In this document: positions 1 through 8,604 of the stretch, one piece after another
Layout of the letters: the number at the start of each line of letters is the position of its first letter
Position numbering within the stretch: the stretch's first letter is position 1
NCBI GenBank assembly: GCA_029987115.1
Contig: DALTWK010000008.1
Location: 4,848-68,847 of the forward strand
Length of the DNA: 64,000 bases
Origin: Methanocorpusculum sp.
GTDB taxonomy: Archaea; Halobacteriota; Methanomicrobia; Methanomicrobiales; Methanocorpusculaceae
Direction: 5' to 3'
The notes under the pieces: model-generated
What the model was told of the DNA's origin: nothing
Seen by the model: only the letters and a program-made list of their open reading frames with translations
Databases searched by the model: none
Translations under genes and position numbers: made by a program

Positions 1-210
1 AGAAAAATAGCAGACAAAGATCCAGAAAAAGCCCTTGATATCGCTTCATCTATAGGATCTGCAGTAATAAACGGGGCAACATGCTGCGGGAAATATGTTA
101 AAGACACAGATGAACCGACATTGTTCGATGAGTGGCTTGTAGAAGTGGAACGCATTTCGGATGCGTGCAAATCTCTAAAAGACTTTGATGAAGTTGCCGG
201 TGAGGTATGA
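1..210 (+). CDS. C-terminal fragment of an unidentified protein
   Basis: An open frame enters the window at base 1 and ends in TGA at 208-210, giving 69 residues with no start codon in view. The stretch is soluble and charged (AVINGATCCGKYV, then a DEWLVEVERI segment) with a Cys-Cys pair. I do not recognise the family. The stop overlaps the start of the next gene by four bases (ATGA), so the two are probably translated together. Confidence 0.6.
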   Translation, partial: RKIADKDPEKALDIASSIGSAVINGATCCGKYVKDTDEPTLFDEWLVEVERISDACKSLKDFDEVAGEV

Positions 211-659
211 TTGCTTCCCGAGCGAGATTTCGCTACATAAAAAAACTACAGCGCGTTGCTGGATTTCGTCTCCCGGATAATGCTTTCCATCCAGCAAATT
301 TGGAAGCAATATCCGGATCTATGAATATAGATAGTCTTGATCCGGGTACTCGTGATCAGATTCTTCGTTTTTTCAAAGATTTTCTCGAATGTAATTGTAA
401 AGATTCACCACTCTGTGGATGCCCAGAACGTAAATTTGTCATATGTATCTTGGAACTCAGAGAAATGGGATTGAATCATAAAGAAATATCCCGTCATCTC
501 CTCGACGAATATGGAATCGAACTCTTCCCCGCAGATATCTTAAGTTTTCTTGAAGATTCAGTACACCTTTTAGAAGCAATTCGTTCTGTTGCCGAACTAG
601 CAGATGAGCGGGAATTAGTTGATAAAACCAGTCAACATATCAAAGATATAGCCAGATAA
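207..659 (+). CDS. Small Cys-containing protein resembling DUF5814 helicase tails
   Basis: This is a 150-residue protein starting at an ATG that overlaps the upstream stop. The core has a Cys-rich segment (ECNCKDSPLCGCPERK, residues about 71-86) followed by a helical segment (ILELREMGLNHKEISRHLL, then a YGIELFPADILSFLE stretch). From memory this pattern resembles the domain appended to some archaeal superfamily II helicases (DUF5814), but no helicase motor is fused here. A role in nucleic acid metabolism is inference. The four cysteines could bind a metal. Confidence 0.55.
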   Translation: MIASRARFRYIKKLQRVAGFRLPDNAFHPANLEAISGSMNIDSLDPGTRDQILRFFKDFLECNCKDSPLCGCPERKFVICILELREMGLNHKEISRHLLDEYGIELFPADILSFLEDSVHLLEAIRSVAELADERELVDKTSQHIKDIAR

Positions 660-709
660 AAGATACCTTTTTTGATATTATCAAATATTTCTTATGAAAA
701 AAGAAGGGA

Positions 710-1960
710 TTATGCCCATCCACGGGCCTTCATTCCCTCAACTACACGAGCAACAGAAACAACATATGCTGCCTGTCTCATATTAATCTTGTATTTCAGA
801 GAGGCATCATAAACACTGTTATATGCTTTAGTCATTGCTTCATCGAGTTTGGCATAGACATCATCGAGACTCCAATAATGCATGTACATGTTCTGTACCA
901 TCTCGTAATATGACACAGTTACTCCTCCTGCATTACAGAGGAAATCTGGAATGACATGAACACCTTTTTCGTAAAGAATTGCATCAGCACCAGGTGTTGT
1001 TGGGCCATTGGCAAGTTCCATGAGAATTTTTGCCTGAACATTCTTCACGACATTTTCATTGATTGCTCCCTCATCAGGTGCTGCTGCAACAATAACATCC
1101 ACAGGAAGACCAAGAATATCTTCGTTAGTTAATTTAGCAAGTCCATTATATCCAACAACGGATTTGGTAGCTTTTTTGTGTTCGTTTACTGCCTTGATAT
1201 CAAGACCTGCTGGATCATAACATCCACCTTTGGAATCAGTAACTGCTACAATTTTTCCACCAAACATTTCCTGCGCAAGAGATGCTGCAAAGTTTCCTGC
1301 GTTTCCAAATCCAATAATCGCAAAGGATGCTCCCTTCAAATTGAAGTTCAGTTTCTTTGCTGCTTCACGCAGAGTGTACATTCCACCTTTTGCCGTTGCA
1401 TCTCCGCGTCCAAGCGATCCACCGATACCGACAGGTTTTCCGGTTACAACACCGAACTGATTCTTGCCACGAATAATTGAATACTCATCCATCATCCATG
1501 CCATAATCTGGCCGTTCGTATATACATCTGGAGCAGGGACATCCATATCCGGACCAATATTCTGCCAAAGTGCACGAACATATCCACGGGATAATCTTTC
1601 AAGTTCACCCTGGGACATCTCCTTCGGATTGCAAATGATACCTCCTTTTCCTCCACCGAGCGGAAGTCCGATTACTGCTGCTTTCCATGTCATCCACATG
1701 GATAAGGCCCTTACAGTATCAATTGTCTCATTGGGGTGATAACGGATACCTCCTTTGTATGGACCAAGAGCGTTATTATGCTGAACACGGAATCCTTGGA
1801 AAACCTTGATACTTCCATCATCCATCTTCACCGGAATAGAAACCTGAATCTGACGCTGAGGCTGCATAAGGATATCAACGACACCCTGTTCGAGATTGAG
1901 AATCTTTGCACAGTCTAAAAGTTGTTGCTGTGCCATTTCAAACGGATTTACCGTAGACAT
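710..1960 (-). CDS. gdhA: Glutamate dehydrogenase
   Basis: Reversible oxidative deamination of glutamate to 2-oxoglutarate, linking ammonium assimilation to central carbon. The 416-residue product has the Glu/Leu/Phe/Val dehydrogenase layout: substrate domain with PYKGGIRYHP (about 68-76) and the catalytic Lys in LGGGKGG (Lys105), then a Rossmann domain with GFGNAG (about 217-222). Coenzyme preference cannot be settled by eye. The frame is open for 20 more codons, but the ATG at 1960 starts the normal family N-terminus, so I use it. It converges with the upstream small gene across about 50 bases containing T-runs. Confidence 0.95.
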   Translation of the reverse strand: MSTVNPFEMAQQQLLDCAKILNLEQGVVDILMQPQRQIQVSIPVKMDDGSIKVFQGFRVQHNNALGPYKGGIRYHPNETIDTVRALSMWMTWKAAVIGLPLGGGKGGIICNPKEMSQGELERLSRGYVRALWQNIGPDMDVPAPDVYTNGQIMAWMMDEYSIIRGKNQFGVVTGKPVGIGGSLGRGDATAKGGMYTLREAAKKLNFNLKGASFAIIGFGNAGNFAASLAQEMFGGKIVAVTDSKGGCYDPAGLDIKAVNEHKKATKSVVGYNGLAKLTNEDILGLPVDVIVAAAPDEGAINENVVKNVQAKILMELANGPTTPGADAILYEKGVHVIPDFLCNAGGVTVSYYEMVQNMYMHYWSLDDVYAKLDEAMTKAYNSVYDASLKYKINMRQAAYVVSVARVVEGMKARGWA

Positions 1961-2073
1961 TAGTTGTTTCCTGCCATTTTTGCTCAGGGGTCTTACAAAT
2001 GCCCTCTCGCTTTGTGACATGTAATGTTTGTATCAGAAAATAATAAAACATGTCATGGCCCAATATAGAAATT

Positions 2074-2511
2074 TCAAAATGAATCCCCCACAATATTACA
2101 ACGAACGGACAATCCAAGACTGGAAAAGGCAGATTCAATCTCTTTGAATGGTTCGTTTTCTCGATAGAAGAGATGACTTTTGCAATCGCAATCTGAACAC
2201 CCAAATCCAAAAACTGATTTTCCCCCAATAGCATGAGCAAGTGCGCACTCAAGACGTTTGTCTGTTTCCGCACAGAAAGTGGCAACAATCGGGGCGATAC
2301 TGTCCAAATAATCTATATGCCACTTTGGTTTCATGTATTTTTCTTGGGAGAAACGCAAGTGACGTTTTACACGCGACAATCCTCCAGATCCAAGAGCGGA
2401 ACCAACATAAAGATAATAACCCGGCTCAAAATCAAGTTCACCAAGGGCTCCTATACGAATTTTATTCAATGTTGTAAGACGGAGAACCAGGCAGTATATC
2501 CCTTTAGACAT
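2074..2511 (-). CDS. DUF123 (GIY-YIG-like) protein
   Basis: The 145-residue protein matches the DUF123 family, a GIY-YIG-related fold sometimes fused to endonuclease III. Visible marks are the N-terminal KGIYCLVLRL strand, GYYLYVGSALGSGGLSRVKRHLR (residues about 31-53), KPKWHIDYL, and a C-terminal GCSDCDCKSHLFY segment with clustered cysteines. Members are thought to act on nucleic acid, but the activity is not established. It overlaps the upstream metallo-beta-lactamase gene by eight bases and is the last gene of a three-gene minus-strand cluster (3948 to 2074). Confidence 0.85.
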   Translation of the reverse strand: MSKGIYCLVLRLTTLNKIRIGALGELDFEPGYYLYVGSALGSGGLSRVKRHLRFSQEKYMKPKWHIDYLDSIAPIVATFCAETDKRLECALAHAIGGKSVFGFGCSDCDCKSHLFYRENEPFKEIESAFSSLGLSVRCNIVGDSF

Positions 2512-3085
2512 TCTTTAAAGACTGTTGAAGATGTTTTTGAGCTCCACTTACGAGTGGCTCACCATGACCACACCAAAGTGATTCCACAGTCAATTCATTC
2601 AAACGTTGAAGCGACAAACGCATTTCTTCATCATTTCCAGTTGGGAGATCGGTTCTCCCGTACGAACCGAATGGGAACACAGTATCTCCAGAAATCAGGA
2701 TGTTTTCACGATAAAGACAAATACTCCCGCGGGTATGACCTGGGGTGTGATAAACAGTAAAACCCTCTATTACATCACCGTTGTGAAGAACCGAAGCTTT
2801 CACTTTTGGTTGTGCGGAACCGAAATGTCCACATAAGGACAGAGATGGATTGGTCAGAAATTCATTATCTTCTGCACCAATAAATATTTCAGCGTCGCAG
2901 AGATCAGCAATTTCCTGAGCATGAACAATGTGATCATAATGACCGTGAGTCAAAATTATTTTTGTAATCTGATTTTTATAGGGTATAATACGGTCGGTAT
3001 TTACCCCTGCATCAATCAACAGATTATCAAAAATATAGGAATTAGCCTGCCACACACGCCCGGGCAAATAAATTGGAGTTGTCAT
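2504..3085 (-). CDS. Glyoxalase II-like metallo-beta-lactamase fold hydrolase
   Basis: A 193-residue single-domain hydrolase of the metallo-beta-lactamase fold. The metal motif THGHYDH is at residues 46-52, followed by the GHTRGSICLY histidine and the SGDTVF aspartate, then a late CGHGEP histidine. The compact size and the order of ligands fit the glyoxalase II / hydroxyacylglutathione hydrolase-like group, but archaea lack glutathione and the substrate is unknown. It overlaps the lipoprotein gene upstream (four bases) and the DUF123 gene downstream (eight bases), so the three are probably cotranscribed. Confidence 0.9.
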   Translation of the reverse strand: MTTPIYLPGRVWQANSYIFDNLLIDAGVNTDRIIPYKNQITKIILTHGHYDHIVHAQEIADLCDAEIFIGAEDNEFLTNPSLSLCGHFGSAQPKVKASVLHNGDVIEGFTVYHTPGHTRGSICLYRENILISGDTVFPFGSYGRTDLPTGNDEEMRLSLQRLNELTVESLWCGHGEPLVSGAQKHLQQSLKNV

Positions 3086-3948
3086 TTATTTGCAGTCAAT
3101 TGTTCCGATTTGGTCTCGGAATCAGATGTTGATGCGACAACCGGAACTTTTGTTGTTCGTTTAAAAGCTAAAACCGTATACCCTTCGTTATCTGAAATGG
3201 GGTAATTTTGAAGATTAAAACCAAGGGATGATGCATTCCTGATTAGTGTCTTGTCCATTGAGGAATCTTGAATATTAAGAATGATAGTCTCAACTGATTC
3301 GGCCAACCGGGTTTCTTTATTGAAAAGAGATGCTGCTACATCATCATCATCTATCAATAGTGAGATGTTTTTGCTTTCATTTAGAAAATCATAATTTTCG
3401 ATTAATTCTGAAATGGTATATACTTCTAGAGCCACATGGGTATTCTCTTTGGGAGTTGACACGCCAGTTGCTTCAATCGTTTGTTTTGATAGATTATAAT
3501 AAACAACATTATCAGGTAACGAATAAGAAACGACAGCATTGAGAATTTGTGTGCCCATATTATTCATCATCTTGGTTTTGGACAGGAGATTTACTAAATT
3601 GGTATCTTTTTCAACAGCAAGGTGATGAGGAATTACTTTTATTTTATCATTGACATATGCTGTTACAGGTCCAAATCCTGCACCAATCTCTAATACAGGA
3701 TTGGTAAAAGGAAGGTAGTTATCTATTGCTTCGAAGTAAGAGCTCTTGTAATTATTTGGTGAAAACAGAAGCCCAGTGATTATATTACCATCAACATATC
3801 GTGAATCAACAGATATCACATTTTTATGAACCATGACCTCGTCAGGATATGCAGTAAATGACCCAATACAACCCGCGGTGGTAATGGTTAGAACAATAGT
3901 TCCAATTATGACGAGCATGACGAATAATCGTCTTTTTGACAGATGCAT
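3082..3948 (-). CDS. Exported lipoprotein with methyltransferase-like (FkbM-like) domain
   Basis: A 288-residue protein. Residues 1-26 form a basic, then hydrophobic signal ending in TTAGC, so Cys27 is a likely lipobox cysteine and the mature protein is probably held outside the membrane. The body carries VLEIGAGFGPVT (residues 85-96), which looks like motif I of class I SAM methyltransferases, followed by an acidic AVEKD turn and a DDDD segment. The layout recalls FkbM-type methyltransferases, but SAM outside the cell is not expected, so it may bind another ligand. The C-terminus is low complexity. It leads the cluster with the hydrolase and DUF123 genes. Confidence 0.7.
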   Translation of the reverse strand: MHLSKRRLFVMLVIIGTIVLTITTAGCIGSFTAYPDEVMVHKNVISVDSRYVDGNIITGLLFSPNNYKSSYFEAIDNYLPFTNPVLEIGAGFGPVTAYVNDKIKVIPHHLAVEKDTNLVNLLSKTKMMNNMGTQILNAVVSYSLPDNVVYYNLSKQTIEATGVSTPKENTHVALEVYTISELIENYDFLNESKNISLLIDDDDVAASLFNKETRLAESVETIILNIQDSSMDKTLIRNASSLGFNLQNYPISDNEGYTVLAFKRTTKVPVVASTSDSETKSEQLTANK

Positions 3949-4033
3949 ATAGTGTATTTTATTTATGACGATATGGTCTTTTTCCTAAGACTACTTATTA
4001 AAGAGGAAAACCCAAATAACATAGGTTATATTG

Positions 4034-4306
4034 ATGACAAAAACCGTTGAGATTCTATTTTCAGGTAGAGTTCAGAAAATTGGCTTCCGTTCATGTCTCA
4101 GGAACATAGGAATAAACCTAGGACTAACTGGAGAAGTGGAGAACCTCAACGATGGACGAGTTCGAGCACTAGTTACCGGAGAAGAGGCGCTCATAGACAA
4201 ATTTATTTCATTGACGTATAGTTGTCCTAATGCCATCATCAAAAATATAGAAACCATCGACTATGTCAAGACTGAATTCCCACATTTTACTGTGAAACGA
4301 GAGTAA
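4034..4306 (+). CDS. acyP: Acylphosphatase
   Basis: Hydrolyses acyl phosphates such as carbamoyl or acetyl phosphate. The 90-residue product has the family signature near the N-terminus (FSGRVQKIGFRSCL, with the phosphate-binding Arg) and GEVENLNDGRV with the catalytic Asn. The usual VQGVGFR is VQKIGFR here. The frame also offers TTG at 4031, but the ATG at 4034 is preferred. It is followed after six bases by the pyruvate-kinase-C-like gene, so they probably share a transcript. Confidence 0.9.
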   Translation: MTKTVEILFSGRVQKIGFRSCLRNIGINLGLTGEVENLNDGRVRALVTGEEALIDKFISLTYSCPNAIIKNIETIDYVKTEFPHFTVKRE

Positions 4307-4312
4307 CGGACT

Positions 4313-4894
4313 ATGAAAAATGAAAAAGAGATAATCTATTTCTCCACACCAGGTAAGGAAAATACCAATGATTGTGTGGAAATAGCAATCAAAAGAGCAA
4401 AAGAACTCGACATCAAGGATATTGTAGTTGCGAGTTGCTCCGGCTACACGGCAAAACTATTTGCAGAAGCCTGTCAGAAAGAGGGGATGCATCTAATCGT
4501 TGTCACCCATGCAGTAGGCTTCGAGAATCCTGGCGAATGGGAATTTGATGAAAAACTAGCGGAAAAACTCAAAAGTGAGGGACATTCGATAATAACAGGA
4601 ACACATTCATTATCTGGTATGGAACGTGCAATTTCTCGTCATCTTGGTGGAGGAAGTCGTACAGAGGCAATAGCCGAGGCATTCAGAAAGATAATTTCCG
4701 TCGGTATGAAAGTTGCAGTAGAATGTGTATTAATTGCAGCGGACCAGGGAGCTGTTCCAGTTAATCGTGAAGTGATTGCTGTCGGTGGGACCAGTGAGGG
4801 GGCGGATACCGTGTTAGTAGTAAAGCCATCTCACACTGCAACATTCTTTAATCTTCATGTATGTGAATTCGTTGCAATGCCAAGAGGGAATTAA
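4313..4894 (+). CDS. Pyruvate kinase alpha/beta-domain-like protein (COG1751 type)
   Basis: A 193-residue stand-alone version of the C-terminal domain of pyruvate kinase, without the catalytic barrel. Visible marks are IVVASCSGYTAKLFAEA (about 36-52), a VVTHAVGF strand, and GGTSEGADTVLVVKPSH near the end. Proteins of this group are common in methanogens and have no established reaction; a regulatory ligand-binding role is inference. It lies in a tight plus-strand group with acylphosphatase upstream and a membrane protein two bases downstream. Confidence 0.85.
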   Translation: MKNEKEIIYFSTPGKENTNDCVEIAIKRAKELDIKDIVVASCSGYTAKLFAEACQKEGMHLIVVTHAVGFENPGEWEFDEKLAEKLKSEGHSIITGTHSLSGMERAISRHLGGGSRTEAIAEAFRKIISVGMKVAVECVLIAADQGAVPVNREVIAVGGTSEGADTVLVVKPSHTATFFNLHVCEFVAMPRGN

Positions 4895-4896
4895 CC

Positions 4897-5856
4897 ATGG
4901 CAATTGAATCCTTAATTCAAACGTTTCGTTCACTATTTGCGTTTCCCGCAATCTGGTTGTCCGGGATAATTGCCGCACTTGGTATTTTGGGGACATACAT
5001 TACATATACAATATTCGGTTTGTGGCTAGCTGTTATGGTTGCTCTCCTCACTGTCCTCATTGTGCCATTTTTCTTTGCTGGGACTTATGGCATACTCCTT
5101 GATAATAACAAGAAAAAAGGGGCGTTTATTATATACGGTGCATATGGTTACTTCAAAACTCTTCTCCCGTGGCTATTTCTTTTGTTAATAACCATTGTTG
5201 GCACCTTAGCACTCAACTACTTCCTTATCATAATTGGGATATCAGATTCATTTAGAATGATAATATCATGTCTGATTATTTTCCCAATAATATTCTACTG
5301 TTATTTTGCTGATATTTCCGCAATTCGACATAATTTGAGGACGTGGCAAGCAATCAAAGATAGCGCTCATAAAGTATCAACGGCATCCTTTTCTGTAATT
5401 GCATTCTACCTCTTCAACATCTTAATAATAATATTCATCCTCCCGCTCTTATTCGATTTACTCTTCGGTCTTTTCGGAGGAACGGAAATATTAACTGCCG
5501 GTCTTACCGATATTCTCAGCCAATTCGGTATAACTGATTTAGAATCATCAACCGCTCTTTCCTATCAGTCTATACTCGAAAACATCTCAACAATGACCGA
5601 AGATGATTATCTGATAATTATAAATGAAAAAATAATTCCACTCTTCACAAATGAAGTTGTCCTCAGAGCATTCTTCTTAAGTGCGGCATTGATTTCTCTC
5701 GTATCCCTGCCATTCTTAGCCTCCTTCAAGACATATTATTATCAAAAGATGTTATTGATTCAACAGAAAATTCAGCAACAGAAAATAAGTACCCAGCCTG
5801 GCCCTGATGCTGACGGGGAATTTGACGAAAAAGGACGTTGGTTCAAATACAAATAA
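4897..5856 (+). CDS. Multi-pass membrane protein, DUF7847-like
   Basis: A 319-residue integral membrane protein with about six hydrophobic segments (residues about 15-40, 45-65, 87-112, 117-137, 165-190, 255-280). The tail is soluble and ends in GEFDEKGRWFKYK, a short signature that I associate with a family of archaeal membrane proteins of unknown function (DUF7847-like). It follows the previous gene by two bases and ends the acyP cluster. A hairpin with a T-run lies just downstream. Confidence 0.75.
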   Translation: MAIESLIQTFRSLFAFPAIWLSGIIAALGILGTYITYTIFGLWLAVMVALLTVLIVPFFFAGTYGILLDNNKKKGAFIIYGAYGYFKTLLPWLFLLLITIVGTLALNYFLIIIGISDSFRMIISCLIIFPIIFYCYFADISAIRHNLRTWQAIKDSAHKVSTASFSVIAFYLFNILIIIFILPLLFDLLFGLFGGTEILTAGLTDILSQFGITDLESSTALSYQSILENISTMTEDDYLIIINEKIIPLFTNEVVLRAFFLSAALISLVSLPFLASFKTYYYQKMLLIQQKIQQQKISTQPGPDADGEFDEKGRWFKYK

Positions 5857-5880
5857 TCCAGTATATTGAAACAGTAATTG

Positions 5881-5917
5881 AAAAAGTGATGTGTTTCAAT
5901 TAATACACACTTTTTTT
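5881..5917. terminator. Hairpin plus T-run between convergent genes
   Basis: AAAAAGTG at 5881-5888 can pair with CACTTTTT at 5908-5915, with a further short TGT/ACA pairing inside, and a run of seven T follows. It sits between the membrane-protein gene (plus) and the aCPSF1 gene (minus) and could end transcripts from both sides. The call is structural only. Confidence 0.5.
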
Positions 5918-5929
5918 CTATTTGAAGAA

Positions 5930-7840
5930 TTAGATAAGACGGTATGTTTCCAAGTTCTGTGGAGATACCGTCTGTATGTGATATTTTTTGTAGATTGAAC
6001 TCGCGAGATCAATAGTCTTAGATTCTTCACCATGAATGGTGAATACTCTTTCCGGTTTTGGTTGAACATACTGAACATAATTCATCAACTGTTTTCTATC
6101 AGCATGTCCAGAGAAACCTTCTACTGTTTGAACTTCCATGTTGATGATAATGCTTCCTTTCTTCCCAGTTGGAACCTCGCGCCATCCTTTCTGGATACGG
6201 CGACCGTAAGTACCTTCCGCCTGATATCCAACAAAAATGAGCGTGTTCTTTTCAGATTCAGCTAAATTTGTTAAGTACTCAATTACCGGGCCGCCATTAA
6301 GCATTCCAGATGTGGAGATGATAACACATGGATTTTCAGAAAAGATGACCCCCTGACGTTTCTCTTGAGAATCAACCTGCTCAAAACATTCAGCTAAGAA
6401 GGGGTTATAATTATCGCGGAAAATCTGATTTCGCAAATCATTATTGAGGTATTCCGGATATGCAGTGTGCATGGCCGTTGCTTCCTTAATCATGCCATCT
6501 AAGTATATCTTACAGGCAGGAATCTTCTTCGTACGGATTCCCTCCTCTAATGCAAGCATCAATTCTTGTGATCTACCAACAGCAAAAGCAGGAATTAAGA
6601 CTTTTCCGCCACGCGATAGAGTATTGTTAATTACTTCGTAGAGACGTTCTTCAGCCTCCTGACGAGAGGGGGAGAAGTCTTCAGAACCTCCATAGGTTGA
6701 CTCCATAACCAACGCTTCGAGACGAGGGAATTGAGATACAGCTGGATTAAAAAGACGACTTTTTGAATAGTATAAATCTCCCGTAAATGCTATGTTATAG
6801 AGACCATTGCCGACATTGAAATGAGCAATCGAAGATCCGAGAATATGCCCAGCATTATGGAGAGTGAGTTTTAAATCAGGGGCAATATCGGTGACATCGC
6901 CGTACCCAAGGGCTATGGTATGTTTAACAAACTCACGTACTTCGTTAGATGAATATGGCGGAGCACGATCCTCTTTATTATTAACATCAAGATAGTCAAG
7001 TTGCAACATAGCCGCGAGATCACGCGTTGCAGGAGTGGTGTATACAGGGCCATCGTAACCATATCGGTACAGAACGGGCACATATGCGCAATGGTCCAGG
7101 TGAGCGTGAGTTAAGACTACCGCATCCAGTGTATCAAACGGAAATATTTCAGGTACGTTGAGATAGGGAGAAGATGCCGGACCAGTTGCACCAGGCGATT
7201 CACCACAATCAATCAGAACCTTGCTTTGAGGAGTGGTAAGAAGAAAAGCGGCTCGGCCAACCTGGCGACAACAACCAAGAGTGGTTACCCGTAACCATTG
7301 ATCACGATCGCGGGGAGAGAAACGAGATTCACGATGAATTTTTCTTCCACATCTTCGGAGGAAATCTTTTCTCTCATCACGTGCTTCTCGAAGATACTGA
7401 CGAACCTGCTTGATAGTCATTGATGGGATTGGAGGTGTACGGACAACTTTGGGGGTCCAACCTGTTTTCATCGTAATATCCCGGAGTGTTGAACCATTTT
7501 TCCCGATAACAACACCAGGTTTTTCAGCTTCAATCAGCATTTCTCCGGTATCTGTATCAAAGAAAATATCAGATATGCCGGCACCCTCGGGGACAACCTT
7601 TTTGACCATATCATAGGCTATTTCCGTGTCACCGAGAATATTCGGACGAACGACGATACGCTTCCTTAAATCGCGGGCTAATGTTTTGATTAAATCCTGT
7701 TCAGCGGCAAACTTCTCCGGATTATCGGTATAGATAACCATTTCCGGCCCTTCATATTCTACATCAGTTACTTCAACGCCGCGGGGGACTTTTTTATTGA
7801 TTGTTTCTTTAAGATCTTTGAGTCTTTCTTCAACCTGCAT
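5930..7840 (-). CDS. aCPSF1/FttA, KH-domain beta-CASP ribonuclease
   Basis: The archaeal homologue of CPSF73, the transcription termination factor that cuts nascent RNA at U-rich sites. The 636-residue protein has the expected layout: N-terminal KH-type domains (about 1-150, with VVIGKNGSTLR), a metallo-beta-lactamase core with THAHLDHCAY (HAHLDH at 245-250), a beta-CASP domain, and a C-terminal GFSGHADR motif. Length matches the family. It lies 24 bases downstream of psmB on the same strand, so the two are probably cotranscribed, joining RNA 3'-end formation with proteolysis. Confidence 0.95.
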   Translation of the reverse strand: MQVEERLKDLKETINKKVPRGVEVTDVEYEGPEMVIYTDNPEKFAAEQDLIKTLARDLRKRIVVRPNILGDTEIAYDMVKKVVPEGAGISDIFFDTDTGEMLIEAEKPGVVIGKNGSTLRDITMKTGWTPKVVRTPPIPSMTIKQVRQYLREARDERKDFLRRCGRKIHRESRFSPRDRDQWLRVTTLGCCRQVGRAAFLLTTPQSKVLIDCGESPGATGPASSPYLNVPEIFPFDTLDAVVLTHAHLDHCAYVPVLYRYGYDGPVYTTPATRDLAAMLQLDYLDVNNKEDRAPPYSSNEVREFVKHTIALGYGDVTDIAPDLKLTLHNAGHILGSSIAHFNVGNGLYNIAFTGDLYYSKSRLFNPAVSQFPRLEALVMESTYGGSEDFSPSRQEAEERLYEVINNTLSRGGKVLIPAFAVGRSQELMLALEEGIRTKKIPACKIYLDGMIKEATAMHTAYPEYLNNDLRNQIFRDNYNPFLAECFEQVDSQEKRQGVIFSENPCVIISTSGMLNGGPVIEYLTNLAESEKNTLIFVGYQAEGTYGRRIQKGWREVPTGKKGSIIINMEVQTVEGFSGHADRKQLMNYVQYVQPKPERVFTIHGEESKTIDLASSIYKKYHIQTVSPQNLETYRLI

Positions 7841-7864
7841 GAAAATCGTTCCAAAAAAGAGATG

Positions 7865-8497
7865 TTAGAGGGTGACAAGCTTGGTTATTGTGTCATCTGG
7901 TATTTGTTCAAATTTATCTTTCGTGATAACCACCACATTATATCCCTCTCCCGATGCGGAATCACGACGCATGGCGGCACGCAGAGCACGGGCTGCAAGA
8001 GCAACTGCCTCATTTTCATTCATACCATCCTTATATCGGTCCTCCAGCACACCATAAGCTATTACCGATCCAGACCCAGTTGAGACAAAGTTTTCTTCAA
8101 GTGTAGCCCCACCTGCGGCATCCACAGAATAAACAGATGGTCCATTTGCATCAAAACCACCAACTAATAGTTGGACATAATATGGCGTGAATCTATTCTG
8201 ATTCAGATAATTTGAAAGTACCGTCGCTGCAGCACCAACACTTATTGGCTGACCGCGGCGAATTTGGTATAAACTACATTCTACTGAGATGACACGTATG
8301 AGTTGCTGTGCATCGCCAACACCACCTGCAATTGTCATACCGATATGATTTGCAATAGCATGGACCTTCTTTGCTTTTTTACTTGCAATAAGATTTCCCA
8401 TAGTTGCACGGCGTTCTGTCGCAAGTACAACTCCTTTGTCAAAGACGATACCAACAGTAGTTGTTCCTGTCTTTACATCATGATTTTCTTCGGACAT
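7865..8497 (-). CDS. psmB: Proteasome subunit beta
   Basis: The catalytic subunit of the archaeal 20S proteasome. The 210-residue precursor has a short propeptide (residues 1-11) ending in Gly. Cleavage would expose Thr12 of TTTVGI, the N-terminal nucleophile. The conserved Asp and Lys equivalents lie in the following strands (the usual GVVLATERRATMGN segment is present), and SGSGSVIAYGVLE and the RDSASGEGYNVVVI region are typical. No alpha subunit is in the window. aCPSF1 follows on the same strand. Confidence 0.95.
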   Translation of the reverse strand: MSEENHDVKTGTTTVGIVFDKGVVLATERRATMGNLIASKKAKKVHAIANHIGMTIAGGVGDAQQLIRVISVECSLYQIRRGQPISVGAAATVLSNYLNQNRFTPYYVQLLVGGFDANGPSVYSVDAAGGATLEENFVSTGSGSVIAYGVLEDRYKDGMNENEAVALAARALRAAMRRDSASGEGYNVVVITKDKFEQIPDDTITKLVTL

Positions 8498-8604
8498 AGA
8501 ATCTCTCTATATTGATAAATAGATAGTGGCAAAACAGTTCAAATGAACTGATAAAAGTGCTAATTAAATATTGTGCGTTTCCAGAAATAAATATGTTGGT
8601 TATT

